64,000 bases of DNA from JACCVL01 sp038232655 (GCA_038232655.1 JBBSNM010000003.1:1-64000), one strand, 5' to 3'; shown: positions 43,715 through 53,160, counted from the first letter of the stretch. The notes: generated by a model from the letters alone, not told the origin. Numbers and translations: made by a program.

Positions 43715-44338
43715 TTACGGAGCATCAACCAGCCGGGGCAGCCCGTCGTCGGTCGTCAGCAGCAGATCGGCCCGCTCCCGGGTTGCCTCCGCAGCGAAGT
43801 GCGCCTGCTCCTGGGCGGCCCAGCGCTCCCAGAACGGAGCGAACGTCTGGCCGTCACGCGCCAGGCCCCGCTCCATCCGTACGTCGTGGCTCGCCTCGAC
43901 CCACACCAGCAGCGCCTCGTGCGCAGCGCAGGCTCGTGACCCCGCGGCGACACCCTCGACCACGATCACGGGCCAGCGGGGGAGCTCGTGCCACTCGGCG
44001 TACGCCCCGGTGTCCCAGTCATACCGCTGCCACCGCGCCACCCACCCCGCCGACAGCGGTTCGAGCACCCAGTCGAGCAGCCGCGGCACGGCGCCGGCCA
44101 GCCCGTCCCAGCCGGGGTACAGGTCGTCCATGTGGATCACGGGTGCGGCGGAATCGACCGACCCCAGGCGATCCGCCAGCAGCCCCGCCAGGCTGGTCTT
44201 GCCGGCGCCGGCGGGGCCGTCGACGGCGATGACGGCCGGCCGCTCGACGGTGCCGCCGGCTGCAGCCTCCCTGGCCCCGGACACCAGCTCGGCCGGCAGC
44301 GGCAGGCCGAGCTCGCCGGTGCCGTGCTCACCCTTCAC
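43715..44338 (-). CDS. P-loop kinase, uridine-kinase-like
   Basis: A 207-residue P-loop NTPase. Walker A is VIAVDGPAGAGKTSLA, a DDLYPGWDGL segment follows (uridine kinases have a DDFY motif here), then VIVVEGVAAGSRA as Walker B, and a lid with Arg residues (RMERGLARDG). It is likely to phosphorylate a nucleoside or small metabolite. GTG 44338 overlaps the helicase stop by GTGA, so it is the second gene of a helicase operon. Confidence 0.82.
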   Translation of the reverse strand: MKGEHGTGELGLPLPAELVSGAREAAAGGTVERPAVIAVDGPAGAGKTSLAGLLADRLGSVDSAAPVIHMDDLYPGWDGLAGAVPRLLDWVLEPLSAGWVARWQRYDWDTGAYAEWHELPRWPVIVVEGVAAGSRACAAHEALLVWVEASHDVRMERGLARDGQTFAPFWERWAAQEQAHFAAEATRERADLLLTTDDGLPRLVDAP

Positions 44339-46890
44339 AGCTGGTCCACCCGCCTCACCTGCACCACCGCGGTGCCCGCCTCGTCGCTTGCGGCCAGATC
44401 GACGATCGCCGAGATGCCCCAGTCGTGGTGGCCCTCGGGGTCGTCGAAGATCTGCCGCACCTCCCAACGCCCGGGCTCGGACGGGGGGTCCTCGGTCACG
44501 ATCAGCAGGTGCGGGCCGCGGGCGTCGGCACCGTCGCCGAGCCACTCGTGCTCCTCGTAATACGCCCCCATCGCCGCCTCCCACGCCGCGGCGTCCCAGC
44601 CGGCGTCGGCGTCCAGCTCGCCGAGCGCGTCCCAGCGCCGGCGCGCGGCCAGCTCGACTCGGCGGAACATCGCGTTGCGCACCAGCACCCGGAACGCGCG
44701 CGCGTTGGCCGTCACCGGCCGCTCAGCAGCCTCGACCGGCCGCACCGCCACCACCTCGCCACCGCCGTCCGGCGCGGTCAGCTGCTCCCACTCGTCCAGC
44801 AGGCTCGAGTCGGTCTGGCGCACCAGCTCACCCAGCCACTCGACCACGTCGTCGAGCTCGTCGGTCCGGGCGACGGCGGGCATCCCGGTGCGCAGCGCCC
44901 GATAGGCGTCGGCCAGGTAGCGCAGCACCGCACCCTCCGAGCGGGTCAGCGAGTACAGCGCGACGTACTCGCCGAACGTCATCGCCCGCTCCCACATGTC
45001 GCGCACCACCGACTTGGGCGACACCTCGTGGTCGGCGACCCACGGGTGCCCACGGCGGTACATCTCGTACGCCGCGTCCAGCAGCTCGGCCAGCGGCCGG
45101 GGGTGGGTGACGTCCTCCAGCAGCTCCATTCGCTCCTCGTACTCGATGCCCTCGGCCTTCATCTGCGCGACCGCCTCGCCGCGGGCCGCGTGCTGCTGCG
45201 CTCGCAGCACCTGGCGCGGGTCGTCAAGGGTGGCCTCCATGACCGAGACGGTGTCCAGCACGTACGTCGGCGACTCTGGGTCGAGCAGCTCCAGCGCCGC
45301 CAGGGCGAACGTGGACAGCGGCTGGTTGAGCGCGAAGTCGGGCGGCAGGTCGACGGTCAGCCGCACCGTACGGCCGTCGACATCCGGCTCCGGCAGCCGC
45401 TCGACGACCCCGCCGGCGAGCAACGCGCGGTACGCGCCGATCGCGGTGTGGATGTGGCGACGCTGCGCGGCCCGAGGCTCGTGGTTGTCGGTCAGCAGCC
45501 GCCGCATCGCGGCGAACGGGTCGCCCGGCCGGGCGATCACGTGCATCAGCATCGCGTGACTGACCCGAAAGTGGCTGGTCAGCGGCTCTGGATCCGAGCC
45601 CACCAGCCGGTCGTGGGTCGCACTGCTCCAGGACACGAACCCCTGCGGCGGCTTCTTGCGCACGATCTTGCGCTGCTTCTTGACGTCGTCGCCGGCCTTG
45701 GCGATCAGCCGGGCGTTCTCCACCTCGTGCTCGGGTGCCTGCACGACGACGGTGCCCGCGGTGTCGTAGCCGGCCCGGCCGGCCCGGCCGGCGATCTGGT
45801 GGAACTCGCGCACCTGCAGGTGCCGCTGGCGTACCCCGTCGTACTTGGCGAGCGCGGTGAACACCACCGTACGGATGGGCACGTTGATGCCCACGCCGAG
45901 CGTGTCGGTGCCGCAGATGACCGCCAGCAGGCCCCGCTGGGCGAGGGTCTCGACCAGCCGCCGGTAGCGCGGCAGCATGCCGGCGTGATGCACGCCGATG
46001 CCGTGGCGCACCAGCCGCGAGAGCGTGCGGCCGAAGCCGGCGGCGAACCGGAAACCGCCGATCGCTTCGGCGATCGCGTCGCGCTGCTTGCGGCTGGCGA
46101 CGCCGATGCTGGTCAGCGCCTGGGCGCGTTCTAACGCCGAGGCCTGGGTGAAGTGCACGACGTAGATGGGTGCCTGCCCGCCTCCCAGCAGGTCGGTGAG
46201 GGTCTCCTGCAGCGGGGTGCGCTCGTAGTAGTGGTGCAGCGGCACCGGCCGCTCTGCCGAGGTGACGACGGCGGTCTCCCGACCGGTGCGGCGGGTGAGG
46301 TCGCCGGCGAGGAAGGTGACGTCGCCGAGGGTGGCCGACATCGCCAGGAACTGCGCCTGCGGCAGCTCGAGCAGCGGCACCTGCCAGGCCCAGCCGCGGT
46401 CGGGGTCGCCGTAGTAGTGGAACTCGTCCATCACCACCTGCCCGATGTCGGCCCCGGCGCCCTCGCGCAGCGCCTGGTTGGCCAGCACCTCCGCGGTGCA
46501 GCAGATCACCGGCGCCCGCGCGTTGACGCTGGCGTCGCCGGTGAGCATGCCGACCCGGTCGGCGCCGAACACCGCGCACAGCGCGAAGAACTTCTCGCTT
46601 ACCAGCGCCTTGATGGGGGCGGTGTAGAACGTGCGACGGCCGTCGGCGAGCGCGGCGAAGTGCGCGCCGATCGCGACCAGTGACTTCCCCGACCCGGTGG
46701 GCGTGGACAGGATCACATTGCTGTCGCTGACAATCTCCATCAGCGCCTCGACCTGCGCTGGATACGGTTCCAGCCCGGTCGACGTGGCCCAGCCGGTGAA
46801 CGTATCGAACACGCCGTCAGGGTCGGCGACCCCGGGTGCGTCGAGCGCATCGACGAGCGGGGGCGGGGGCATCGTGGCGAGCGTACTCAT
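44335..46890 (-). CDS. Ski2-like DEAD/DEAH-box helicase with DUF3516-type C terminus
   Basis: An 851-residue helicase. Motif I is STPTGSGKSLVA, motif II is VVMDEFHYYG, motif III is LAMSATLGD, and motif VI is HQIAGRAGRAGYD; GTDTLGVGINVPIRTVVF precedes it. The long C-terminal region matches the actinobacterial helicases annotated with DUF3516. It is likely to unwind RNA or assist RNA turnover. ATG 46890 is chosen; ATG 46917 would add 9 residues. It is co-transcribed with the kinase gene. Confidence 0.92.
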   Translation of the reverse strand: MSTLATMPPPPLVDALDAPGVADPDGVFDTFTGWATSTGLEPYPAQVEALMEIVSDSNVILSTPTGSGKSLVAIGAHFAALADGRRTFYTAPIKALVSEKFFALCAVFGADRVGMLTGDASVNARAPVICCTAEVLANQALREGAGADIGQVVMDEFHYYGDPDRGWAWQVPLLELPQAQFLAMSATLGDVTFLAGDLTRRTGRETAVVTSAERPVPLHHYYERTPLQETLTDLLGGGQAPIYVVHFTQASALERAQALTSIGVASRKQRDAIAEAIGGFRFAAGFGRTLSRLVRHGIGVHHAGMLPRYRRLVETLAQRGLLAVICGTDTLGVGINVPIRTVVFTALAKYDGVRQRHLQVREFHQIAGRAGRAGYDTAGTVVVQAPEHEVENARLIAKAGDDVKKQRKIVRKKPPQGFVSWSSATHDRLVGSDPEPLTSHFRVSHAMLMHVIARPGDPFAAMRRLLTDNHEPRAAQRRHIHTAIGAYRALLAGGVVERLPEPDVDGRTVRLTVDLPPDFALNQPLSTFALAALELLDPESPTYVLDTVSVMEATLDDPRQVLRAQQHAARGEAVAQMKAEGIEYEERMELLEDVTHPRPLAELLDAAYEMYRRGHPWVADHEVSPKSVVRDMWERAMTFGEYVALYSLTRSEGAVLRYLADAYRALRTGMPAVARTDELDDVVEWLGELVRQTDSSLLDEWEQLTAPDGGGEVVAVRPVEAAERPVTANARAFRVLVRNAMFRRVELAARRRWDALGELDADAGWDAAAWEAAMGAYYEEHEWLGDGADARGPHLLIVTEDPPSEPGRWEVRQIFDDPEGHHDWGISAIVDLAASDEAGTAVVQVRRVDQL

Positions 46891-46996
46891 CGAATGGTGA
46901 TCGGCCTCCATCCTCATGTTGCCTGCTGTGCTCTCGGCCCCGCTTGGCTACGTGGAGTCCGTTTCACCTCACTGCACACAGTCATGGAGGTCTTGA

Positions 46997-47708
46997 ATGA
47001 CCGCGAGAACCCACCAGCCGACCGGTATCGACCGGCGGACCGTTGCTGAAGAGCGCCGCAGTTGTCGGTGCCGTCCTGCCCCAGCCGGTCACCGCCCTAG
47101 CCATGGCGGGCAGCGGATTGTGCGTGGCCAGCGCCGAGACGGTGATCGGCTCGCTCGATCAGCTGGACAGCGTCGCCACCATCTCCGCTGGCTACGCCAG
47201 ACTGGCGACCGGCGGGCTGCTGCATCTGCTGGCTGCGGTACTGCTGGCGTTCGCCCTCGTCGGTCTTGCGCCGCTAGTGTGGCGCAGCGTCGTCGGCCGG
47301 GTCGGTTGGCTAGTGGCGCTCGTCGGCGTTCCGTGCGCCGGCGGCTTCGCGATGTTGCACCTGTTGGCGCTCGAGGTGGCCGCGCCGACGCTGGACGCGG
47401 CGGCGATGGACCAGTTCCTCCTACAGCGCCTCGGTGCGGGCGGGGGGCCATGGCTGGTGCCGCTCTTGTGGACCGCGCTGCTGATGCCCGTGGCGCACCT
47501 GCTGCTCGTCTTCGGCCTGGCCCGCCGCAAGGTTGCTCCTTGGGCGGCGCCGGTGCTGCTCGTGGTGGGCGCGCTCGTCCACCAGGTAGTGCCCGGAGAG
47601 TTCGTCGAGGTGATGTCGCACTGGGTCATCGCGTCCGGTCTCGTCGTCGCCGCCGCCGGTGTCTGGCTGCGGCAGCCCCGCCCGCGTGAGTCCGACGTCA
47701 GTCGGTGA
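46997..47708 (+). pseudogene. Multi-pass membrane protein with an early frameshift
   Basis: ATG 46997 has a strong GGAGGT at 46985-46990 but its frame (TARTHQPTGIDRRT) soon loses coding character. From about 47042 another frame carries LLKSAAVVGAVLPQPVTALA and about five hydrophobic helices (for example ATGGLLHLLAAVLLAFALVG, WLVPLLWTALLMPVAHLLLV) to the stop at 47708. Deleting one base near 47040 would give about 236 residues. As it stands, translation may begin at TTG 47043 or ATG 47103. The family is not recognised. Confidence 0.65.
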
Positions 47709-49965
47709 GCGAACGGAAGCCGCGCAGCCGCAGGCTGTTGGTCACCACGAACACCGACGACGCCGCCATGGCCGCGCCGGCCAGCATCGGGTTGAGCAGG
47801 CCGGCCGCGGCCAGCGGAAGGGCTGCCACGTTGTAGGCGAAGGCCCAGAACAGGTTGGCCTTGATCGTCGTCAAGGTACGCCGGGCGAGCCGCACGGCGT
47901 CGGCCGCGACCCGCAGGTCGCCGCGCACCCGCGTCAGGTCGGCGGCCTCCATGGCCACGTCGGCGCCGGTGCCCATCGCCAGCCCCAGGGCGGCCTGCGC
48001 CAGCGCGGCCGCGTCGTTGACGCCGTCGCCGACCATCGCCACCACCCGACCCTCGTGCTGCAGCCGGGCAACGGCGGCGACCTTGTCGCCGGGCAGCACC
48101 TCGGCCACCACGTCGGCGGTGTCGATGCCGACCTCGGCGGCCACCGATCGGGCGACTGCCGCGTTGTCGCCGGTCAGCAGCACCGGACGGAGCCCGAGCC
48201 CGCGCAGCCGCGCGACCGCCTCCGCCGACGAGGCCTTCACGGCGTCGGCGACGACCAGCACACCACGGGCTGCGCCGTCCCAGCCAACCGTGATCGCGGT
48301 ACGCCCGGACCGCTCCGCTGCGGCGGCCGCGTCGGCAAGTGTCGGCGGCACGGCGAGCCCGTCGCCGGCCAGCAGCTGGGCCCGTCCCACCACGACCGTC
48401 CGGCCCTCCACGCGGCTGCGCACACCGAGGCCCTCGACGTTGGCGAAGCCCTGGACGGCAGGCAGCCGCCCGCCCCGCTCGCGGGCGCCGGTGGCGACAG
48501 CACGCGCGATCGGATGCTCGGAGGCGTCCTCCAGCGCACCAGCCAGCCGCAGCAGCTCGGCGGTGTCGACCCCGTCGGCGGCCACCACGTCGACCAGCGT
48601 CATCTGTCCGGTGGTGACGGTGCCGGTCTTGTCGAGCACGACGGTGTCGATGCGCCGGGTCGACTCCAGCACCTCCGGCCCCTTGATCAAGATGCCGAGC
48701 TGCGCACCACGGCCGGTGCCGACCAGCAGCGCGGTCGGTGTCGCCAGCCCCAGCGCGCAGGGGCAGGCGATGATCAGCACCGCCACGGCGGCGGTGAAGG
48801 CCACCTCGGCGCCGCCGCCAACGGCGAGCCAGAAGGCCAGCGTCGCGACCGCCAGCACGATGACGACCGGCACGAACACCGCCGACACCCGGTCGGCGAG
48901 GCGCTGCACGGCCGCCTTGCCGGTCTGCGCCTGCTCGACCAGCCGGGCCATCTGCGCCAGCTGGGTGCCGCTGCCGATGTGCGTTGCCCGCACGACCAGC
49001 CGCCCGCCGGCGTTGACGGTGGCGCCGACGACCTCGTCGCCGACACCGACCTCCACCGGCACGGACTCGCCGGTGAGCATGCTGCGGTCCACCGCCGAGG
49101 TGCCCTCGGTGACGGTGCCGTCGGTGGCGACCTTCTCGCCGGGGCGTACGACGAAGCGGTCACCGACCGCCAGCCGTTCCACGGCCACCCGCTGCTCGGT
49201 CGGACCGCCGGGTCCGTCGCGCAGCACCGCCACCTCCCGGGCGCCGAGCTCGAGCAGCGCACGCAGGGCGGCGCCGGCCCGCCGCTTCGAGCGGGCCTCG
49301 AAGAAGCGGCCCAGCAGCAGGAACGTCGTCACTCCGGCGGCGACCTCGAGATAGATCGCCGACCCCCCGCCGCCGCGGTGCACGGTCAGGTCGAAGGAAT
49401 GGGTCGTGCCGGGCGCGCCGGCGCCACCGAGGAACAGCGCGTACAGCGACCAGCCGAAGGCGGCGCCGGTGCCGAGTGAGATCAGCGTGTCCATGGTGGC
49501 GGTGCCGTGCCGCAGGTTGGTCCAGGTCGCGCGGTGGAACGGCAGCGCGCCCCAGACCACGACCGGGGCGGCGAGCACCAGCGACAGCCACTGCCAGTAA
49601 GTGAACTGCAGTACCGGCACCATCGCCAACAGCACGACAGGTACGGACAGCGCGGCGCTGACGACCAGCCGCTGGCGCAGCGCGTCGGCCGGCTCGACAG
49701 CTTGGCTCGGTGGCTCGGCCTCGGCTTGGGGCGGCGCCGGGACCGTTGCGGTATAGCCGGCGGCGGCCACCGCTGCCACCAGCTCGTCGGTGGCCACGCC
49801 GCCGTCGTGCTGCACGGCGGCCTTCTCGGTGGCGTAGTTGACGCTGGCGCGCACGCCGTCCAGCTTGTTCAGCCGCTTCTCGACCCGCATCGCGCAGGAC
49901 GCGCAGGTCATGCCGCCGATCTCGAGCTCGATCTGCGCAGCAGCCGTCTCGGTGGCGGAACTCAT
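47698..49965 (-). CDS. copA: Copper-transporting P1B-type ATPase
   Basis: A 755-residue Cu(I) exporter. It has an N-terminal metal-binding domain with GMTCASC, eight membrane helices, the actuator MLTGESVP, the membrane metal site ACPCALG, the phosphorylation site VVLDKTGTVT, the SEHPIARA His-Pro motif and the hinge MVGDGVNDAAAL. It pumps Cu(I) out of the cytoplasm. It overlaps copZ by 4 bases (ATGA) and is third in the csoR-copZ-copA operon. Confidence 0.96.
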   Translation of the reverse strand: MSSATETAAAQIELEIGGMTCASCAMRVEKRLNKLDGVRASVNYATEKAAVQHDGGVATDELVAAVAAAGYTATVPAPPQAEAEPPSQAVEPADALRQRLVVSAALSVPVVLLAMVPVLQFTYWQWLSLVLAAPVVVWGALPFHRATWTNLRHGTATMDTLISLGTGAAFGWSLYALFLGGAGAPGTTHSFDLTVHRGGGGSAIYLEVAAGVTTFLLLGRFFEARSKRRAGAALRALLELGAREVAVLRDGPGGPTEQRVAVERLAVGDRFVVRPGEKVATDGTVTEGTSAVDRSMLTGESVPVEVGVGDEVVGATVNAGGRLVVRATHIGSGTQLAQMARLVEQAQTGKAAVQRLADRVSAVFVPVVIVLAVATLAFWLAVGGGAEVAFTAAVAVLIIACPCALGLATPTALLVGTGRGAQLGILIKGPEVLESTRRIDTVVLDKTGTVTTGQMTLVDVVAADGVDTAELLRLAGALEDASEHPIARAVATGARERGGRLPAVQGFANVEGLGVRSRVEGRTVVVGRAQLLAGDGLAVPPTLADAAAAAERSGRTAITVGWDGAARGVLVVADAVKASSAEAVARLRGLGLRPVLLTGDNAAVARSVAAEVGIDTADVVAEVLPGDKVAAVARLQHEGRVVAMVGDGVNDAAALAQAALGLAMGTGADVAMEAADLTRVRGDLRVAADAVRLARRTLTTIKANLFWAFAYNVAALPLAAAGLLNPMLAGAAMAASSVFVVTNSLRLRGFRSLTD

Positions 49966-50195
49966 GCGCCCGGTGAGCCGATGCCGACCAGCTCGTAGCC
50001 GGCCTCCTCGACGGCTGCGCGCACGGCGCTCTCGTCCGGCGCCTCGTCGCTGAGCACGGCCAGCTCGCCGGTGGACAGGTCCACCGCGACGTCCTGCACG
50101 CCGTCGAGCTGGGTGACCTCTTCGCTGACCGCGCTGGCGCAGTGGCCGCAGGTCATGCCGCCAACGGTGTAGGTGCTGCGGATGCTGGTCATCAC
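49962..50195 (-). CDS. copZ: CopZ-like copper chaperone (HMA domain)
   Basis: A 77-residue HMA protein: STYTVGGMTCGHCASAVSEE with the CxxC copper site, then VQDVAVDLSTGELAVLSDEA and EEAGYELVG. It delivers Cu(I) to CopA and to the CsoR sensor. It lies between csoR and copA, with translation coupled to copA by ATGA. It starts at ATG 50195 or ATG 50192. Confidence 0.94.
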   Translation of the reverse strand: MMTSIRSTYTVGGMTCGHCASAVSEEVTQLDGVQDVAVDLSTGELAVLSDEAPDESAVRAAVEEAGYELVGIGSPGA

Positions 50196-50244
50196 GGGTC
50201 GCCTCTCGGTGCGGGTAAGGGGTGTCGGTGCGGGCAGCGGCCGG

Positions 50245-50553
50245 TCAGGAGCGGACCATGCGGGCGATCGCGTCGCTCGCCTCCTGCACCTTGGCGCCGG
50301 CCTCGGGGCCGCCGGTGCGGGCGGCGTCGACGACGCAGTGGCTCAGGTGCTCGTCGAGCAGGCCGAGCGCCACCGACTGCAGCGCCTTGGTCATGGCCGA
50401 CACCTGGGTGAGGATGTCGATGCAGTACTGCTCGTCCTCGACCATGCGCTGCAACCCGCGCGCCTGCCCCTCGATCCGGCGCAGCCGCTTGAGGTAGTCG
50501 TCCTTGTGTGACAGGTAGCCGTGTGTGGCGGCCGGCGAGGCCTGCTTCTCCAT
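50245..50553 (-). CDS. csoR: CsoR-family copper-sensing repressor
   Basis: A 102-residue all-helical repressor: KDDYLKRLRRIEGQARGLQR, then Cys in EQYC and the His/Cys ligands in LDEHLSHCVVDAA, the C-H-C Cu(I) site of CsoR. Copper binding releases DNA and induces copZ-copA. A TATGGT -10 box ends 6 bases before the ATG, so the mRNA is leaderless or nearly so, and an operator-like dyad overlaps this promoter. Confidence 0.95.
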   Translation of the reverse strand: MEKQASPAATHGYLSHKDDYLKRLRRIEGQARGLQRMVEDEQYCIDILTQVSAMTKALQSVALGLLDEHLSHCVVDAARTGGPEAGAKVQEASDAIARMVRS

Positions 50554-50563
50554 CGTCCAACCA

Positions 50564-50578
50564 TACCCCCCCAGGGTA
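50564..50578. promoter_or_regulatory. CsoR operator-like dyad
   Basis: TACCCCCCCAGGGTA contains TACCC and GGGTA arms around a C-rich centre, as in known CsoR sites. It lies 11 bases upstream of the csoR ATG and 53 bases upstream of the divergent flavin disulfide reductase ATG, so it could control both. Confidence 0.7.
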
Positions 50579-50630
50579 ATGACGCCAGGGTGGGCGTGCC
50601 CGCCGTCGCCAGGCCAGGCAGCATGGACCC

Positions 50631-52145
50631 ATGCCTGACTCGACTCCCGCCGGCACACCGGCTGCCAGCCGCCTTCCGCACCCGCCATCCGACCACGGGC
50701 CGGCCCAGCTCCGGGTCACCGAGTACGACGTCGTCGTGCTGGGCGGTGGCCCTCCGGGTGAGAATGTCGCCGCCCGGGCCACGGCGGGCGGGCTGTCGGT
50801 GATCGTGGTCGAGGCCGAGCTGGTCGGCGGGGAGTGCTCGTTCTGGGCGTGCATGCCGAGCAAGGCCCTGCTCCGCCCGGTGGAGGCCCGTTCCGACGCC
50901 CGGGCCATCGACGGGTCCCGGCAGGCCGTCACCGGTGACCTTGCCGCGGACGCGGTGCTGGCTCGGCGCGACAAGTTCACGCACGGCTGGGACGACGGCA
51001 GCCAGGTGCAGTGGCTCGACGGCGAGGGCCTCGCGCTCGTCCGCGGGCACGGGCGGATCACCGGCGACCGGCAGGTCGAGGTGGTCGACGCCACCGGCGA
51101 CCGGGCGATGCTCACCGCGCGGCGTGCGGTGGTGCTCTGCGTCGGCAGCGTCCCGGCCTCTCCGCCGATCGAGGGCCTCGCGGACGTGGCCGCCTGGGGC
51201 TCGCGCGACGCCACCAGCGCCGCGGACGTGCCGGGACGGCTGCTCGTCGTCGGCGGCGGGGTGGTCGGCGTCGAGATGGCCACCGCCTGGGCGGCGCTCG
51301 GCTCGCACGTCACGCTGCTTGCCGCCGAGGACCACCTGCTCGCCAAGATGGAGCCACAGGTCGGTGCCGTGGTGCGCGGCGCCATGGAGCGGGCCGGCAT
51401 CGACGTACGCGCCGGGGTGCGGGCCACCGCCGCCCGGCGTGGCCAGGGCCCCGAGGGCAGCGGCGTGACGGTGACCCTGGACGACGGCACCGAGGTCGAG
51501 GGCGACGAACTGCTGGTGGCGGCCGGTCGCCGACCGGCCACGGCCGACGTGGGCCTCGACCGCGTCGGGCTCGAGCCCGGTGCGGCGCTGCAGACCGACG
51601 ACAGCATGCTCGTCGAAGGGGTCGACGGCGGTTGGCTGTACGCCGCGGGCGACTGCTCCGGACGGGCGATGCTGACGCACATGGGCAAGTACCAGGCGCG
51701 CGTGTGCGGTGACGTGATCGCGGCGCGGGCCAGCGGCACCGAGCCGGCCACCGCGGCCTGGCAGTCGATGGCCGCGACCGCGGACCACGCGGCCGTGCCG
51801 CAGGTCGTCTTCACCGACCCGCCGGCCGGCAGTGTCGGGCTGACCGCCCAGCAGGCGCGCGACGCCGGCCTGTCGGTGCGGGTGGTGGAGCAGGACCTCG
51901 GTGCGGTCGCCGGTGCGGCGCTGTACGCAGACGGGTACGAGGGCTGGGCGTGCCTGGTGGTCGACGAGGACCGGCGGGTCGTCGTCGGTGCCACGTTCGT
52001 CGGCCCGGGCGTTGCCGAGCTGGTGCACTCGGCCACGGTCGCGGTCGTCGGCGAGGTGCCCGTCGACCGGTTGTGGCACGCGGTGCCGTCGTACCCGACG
52101 ATCAGCGAGGTCTGGCTGCGGCTGCTGGAGACCTACGGCCTCTGA
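50631..52145 (+). CDS. Flavin pyridine-nucleotide disulfide oxidoreductase
   Basis: A 504-residue member of the lipoamide dehydrogenase/mercuric reductase family. The FAD site is VVLGGGPPGENVAARA. The redox pair Cys69/Cys74 lies in GGECSFWACMPSKALLRP, an unusual CSFWAC spacer. The NAD(P) site is LLVVGGGVVGVEMATAW, and AAGDCSG binds FAD. The C terminus reads VPSYPTISEVWLRLLE, with Ser-Tyr-Pro in place of the catalytic His-Pro. About 28 residues precede the fold. It diverges from csoR across the CsoR site, hinting at a copper-stress role. Confidence 0.85.
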   Translation: MPDSTPAGTPAASRLPHPPSDHGPAQLRVTEYDVVVLGGGPPGENVAARATAGGLSVIVVEAELVGGECSFWACMPSKALLRPVEARSDARAIDGSRQAVTGDLAADAVLARRDKFTHGWDDGSQVQWLDGEGLALVRGHGRITGDRQVEVVDATGDRAMLTARRAVVLCVGSVPASPPIEGLADVAAWGSRDATSAADVPGRLLVVGGGVVGVEMATAWAALGSHVTLLAAEDHLLAKMEPQVGAVVRGAMERAGIDVRAGVRATAARRGQGPEGSGVTVTLDDGTEVEGDELLVAAGRRPATADVGLDRVGLEPGAALQTDDSMLVEGVDGGWLYAAGDCSGRAMLTHMGKYQARVCGDVIAARASGTEPATAAWQSMAATADHAAVPQVVFTDPPAGSVGLTAQQARDAGLSVRVVEQDLGAVAGAALYADGYEGWACLVVDEDRRVVVGATFVGPGVAELVHSATVAVVGEVPVDRLWHAVPSYPTISEVWLRLLETYGL

Positions 52146-52242
52146 GCGGCGGGTTCACGGCGTGTGGAGTTGCGCAGCCGGCCAACCGCCGAGACCATCG
52201 GCCGCAGCCTCATCCGGGGGCCACCGGCGCAAAGGAGCAGCC

Positions 52243-52323
52243 ATGAACACCCGTACGATCGCGATCATCGCCCTCGTCCTCGCCGTCATCATCTTGATCG
52301 TCCTGTTCACGAGCCTCGGCTGA
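52243..52323 (+). CDS. 26-residue single-helix membrane peptide
   Basis: An ATG with AAAGGAG 6 bases upstream encodes MNTRTIAIIALVLAVIILIV and LFTSLG, almost entirely one transmembrane helix with a positive N terminus. The gene lies 97 bases after the disulfide reductase. Its short size, good ribosome site and amphiphilic start make it a credible small protein, possibly a regulator or stabiliser of a membrane partner; the function is unknown. Confidence 0.6.
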   Translation: MNTRTIAIIALVLAVIILIVLFTSLG

Positions 52324-52368
52324 CACGCAGCCGGGAACACCCGGCCTGCGGGCGTGGTTTAGGACCCC

Positions 52369-53139
52369 ATGACGCAGACCGCCACCGGCCGCCCGGTCGG
52401 GGAGCAGGGCGTCGACGTCCGCAGGGCCGCGGACCGCTTCGCGACCCGCACCGGCTGGCTCGACTCGAAGCACTCGTTCTCGTTCGGACCGCACTACGAC
52501 CCGCGCGACACCCACTTCGGCCTGCTGCTCGTCAGCAACGACGACGTCGTCGCGCCCGGCACCGGTTTCGACACGCATCCGCACCGGGACATGGAGATCG
52601 TCACCTGGGTGCTGCGGGGCTCGCTGGTCCACCAGGACTCCACCGGCCACAACGGCCTCATCTACCCCGGCCTGGCGCAGCGGATGAGCGCCGGACGGGG
52701 CATCTTGCACTCGGAGAAGAACGACGCCGTCGGTGCCGGCAACGAGCCGGTGCACTTCGTGCAGATGTGGGTGCTGCCGGATCAGGCCGCGGTGGACCCC
52801 GGCTACGAGCAGCTCGAGATCGCCCCCGACCGGCTGGCCGGCGGCTGGGCCACCGTCGCCAGCGGCATGGCCCGCGATGTCGACGACGCGGCCATCCACA
52901 TCCGGCAGCGCGACGCCGCCTTGCACGCGGCCCGGCTGCAGCCCGGCGAGACCGTACGGCTGCCGGCGGCACCCTTCGTGCACCTCTACGTCGCCGCCGG
53001 GTCGGTCGAGCTGGAGGGCTCGGGGCGGCTCGGCACCGGCGACGCGGCCCGGGTCACCCGGGCCGAGGGCCACCGGCTGGTGGCCGTCGAGCCCGCCGAG
53101 GTGCTGGCCTGGGAGACGCATGCGTCTCTCGCTGCTTGA
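52369..53139 (+). CDS. Pirin-family bicupin protein
   Basis: A 256-residue pirin/YhhW-like protein. The first cupin holds the metal ligands FDTHPHRDMEIVTWVLRG and a later His/Glu in GRGILHSEKN; the second cupin (FVHLYVAAGSVELEGSG) is degenerate. Bacterial relatives have quercetinase activity or regulate metabolism and stress responses. It begins at ATG 52369, 45 bases after the small membrane peptide. Confidence 0.93.
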   Translation: MTQTATGRPVGEQGVDVRRAADRFATRTGWLDSKHSFSFGPHYDPRDTHFGLLLVSNDDVVAPGTGFDTHPHRDMEIVTWVLRGSLVHQDSTGHNGLIYPGLAQRMSAGRGILHSEKNDAVGAGNEPVHFVQMWVLPDQAAVDPGYEQLEIAPDRLAGGWATVASGMARDVDDAAIHIRQRDAALHAARLQPGETVRLPAAPFVHLYVAAGSVELEGSGRLGTGDAARVTRAEGHRLVAVEPAEVLAWETHASLAA

Positions 53140-53160
53140 TCGTCAGGGGACACTGAAGTC

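Noticed and set aside
47659..49479. Long plus-strand open frame of about 600 codons
   Set aside because: It is the antisense shadow of copA; high GC keeps several frames open and it has no recognisable motif.
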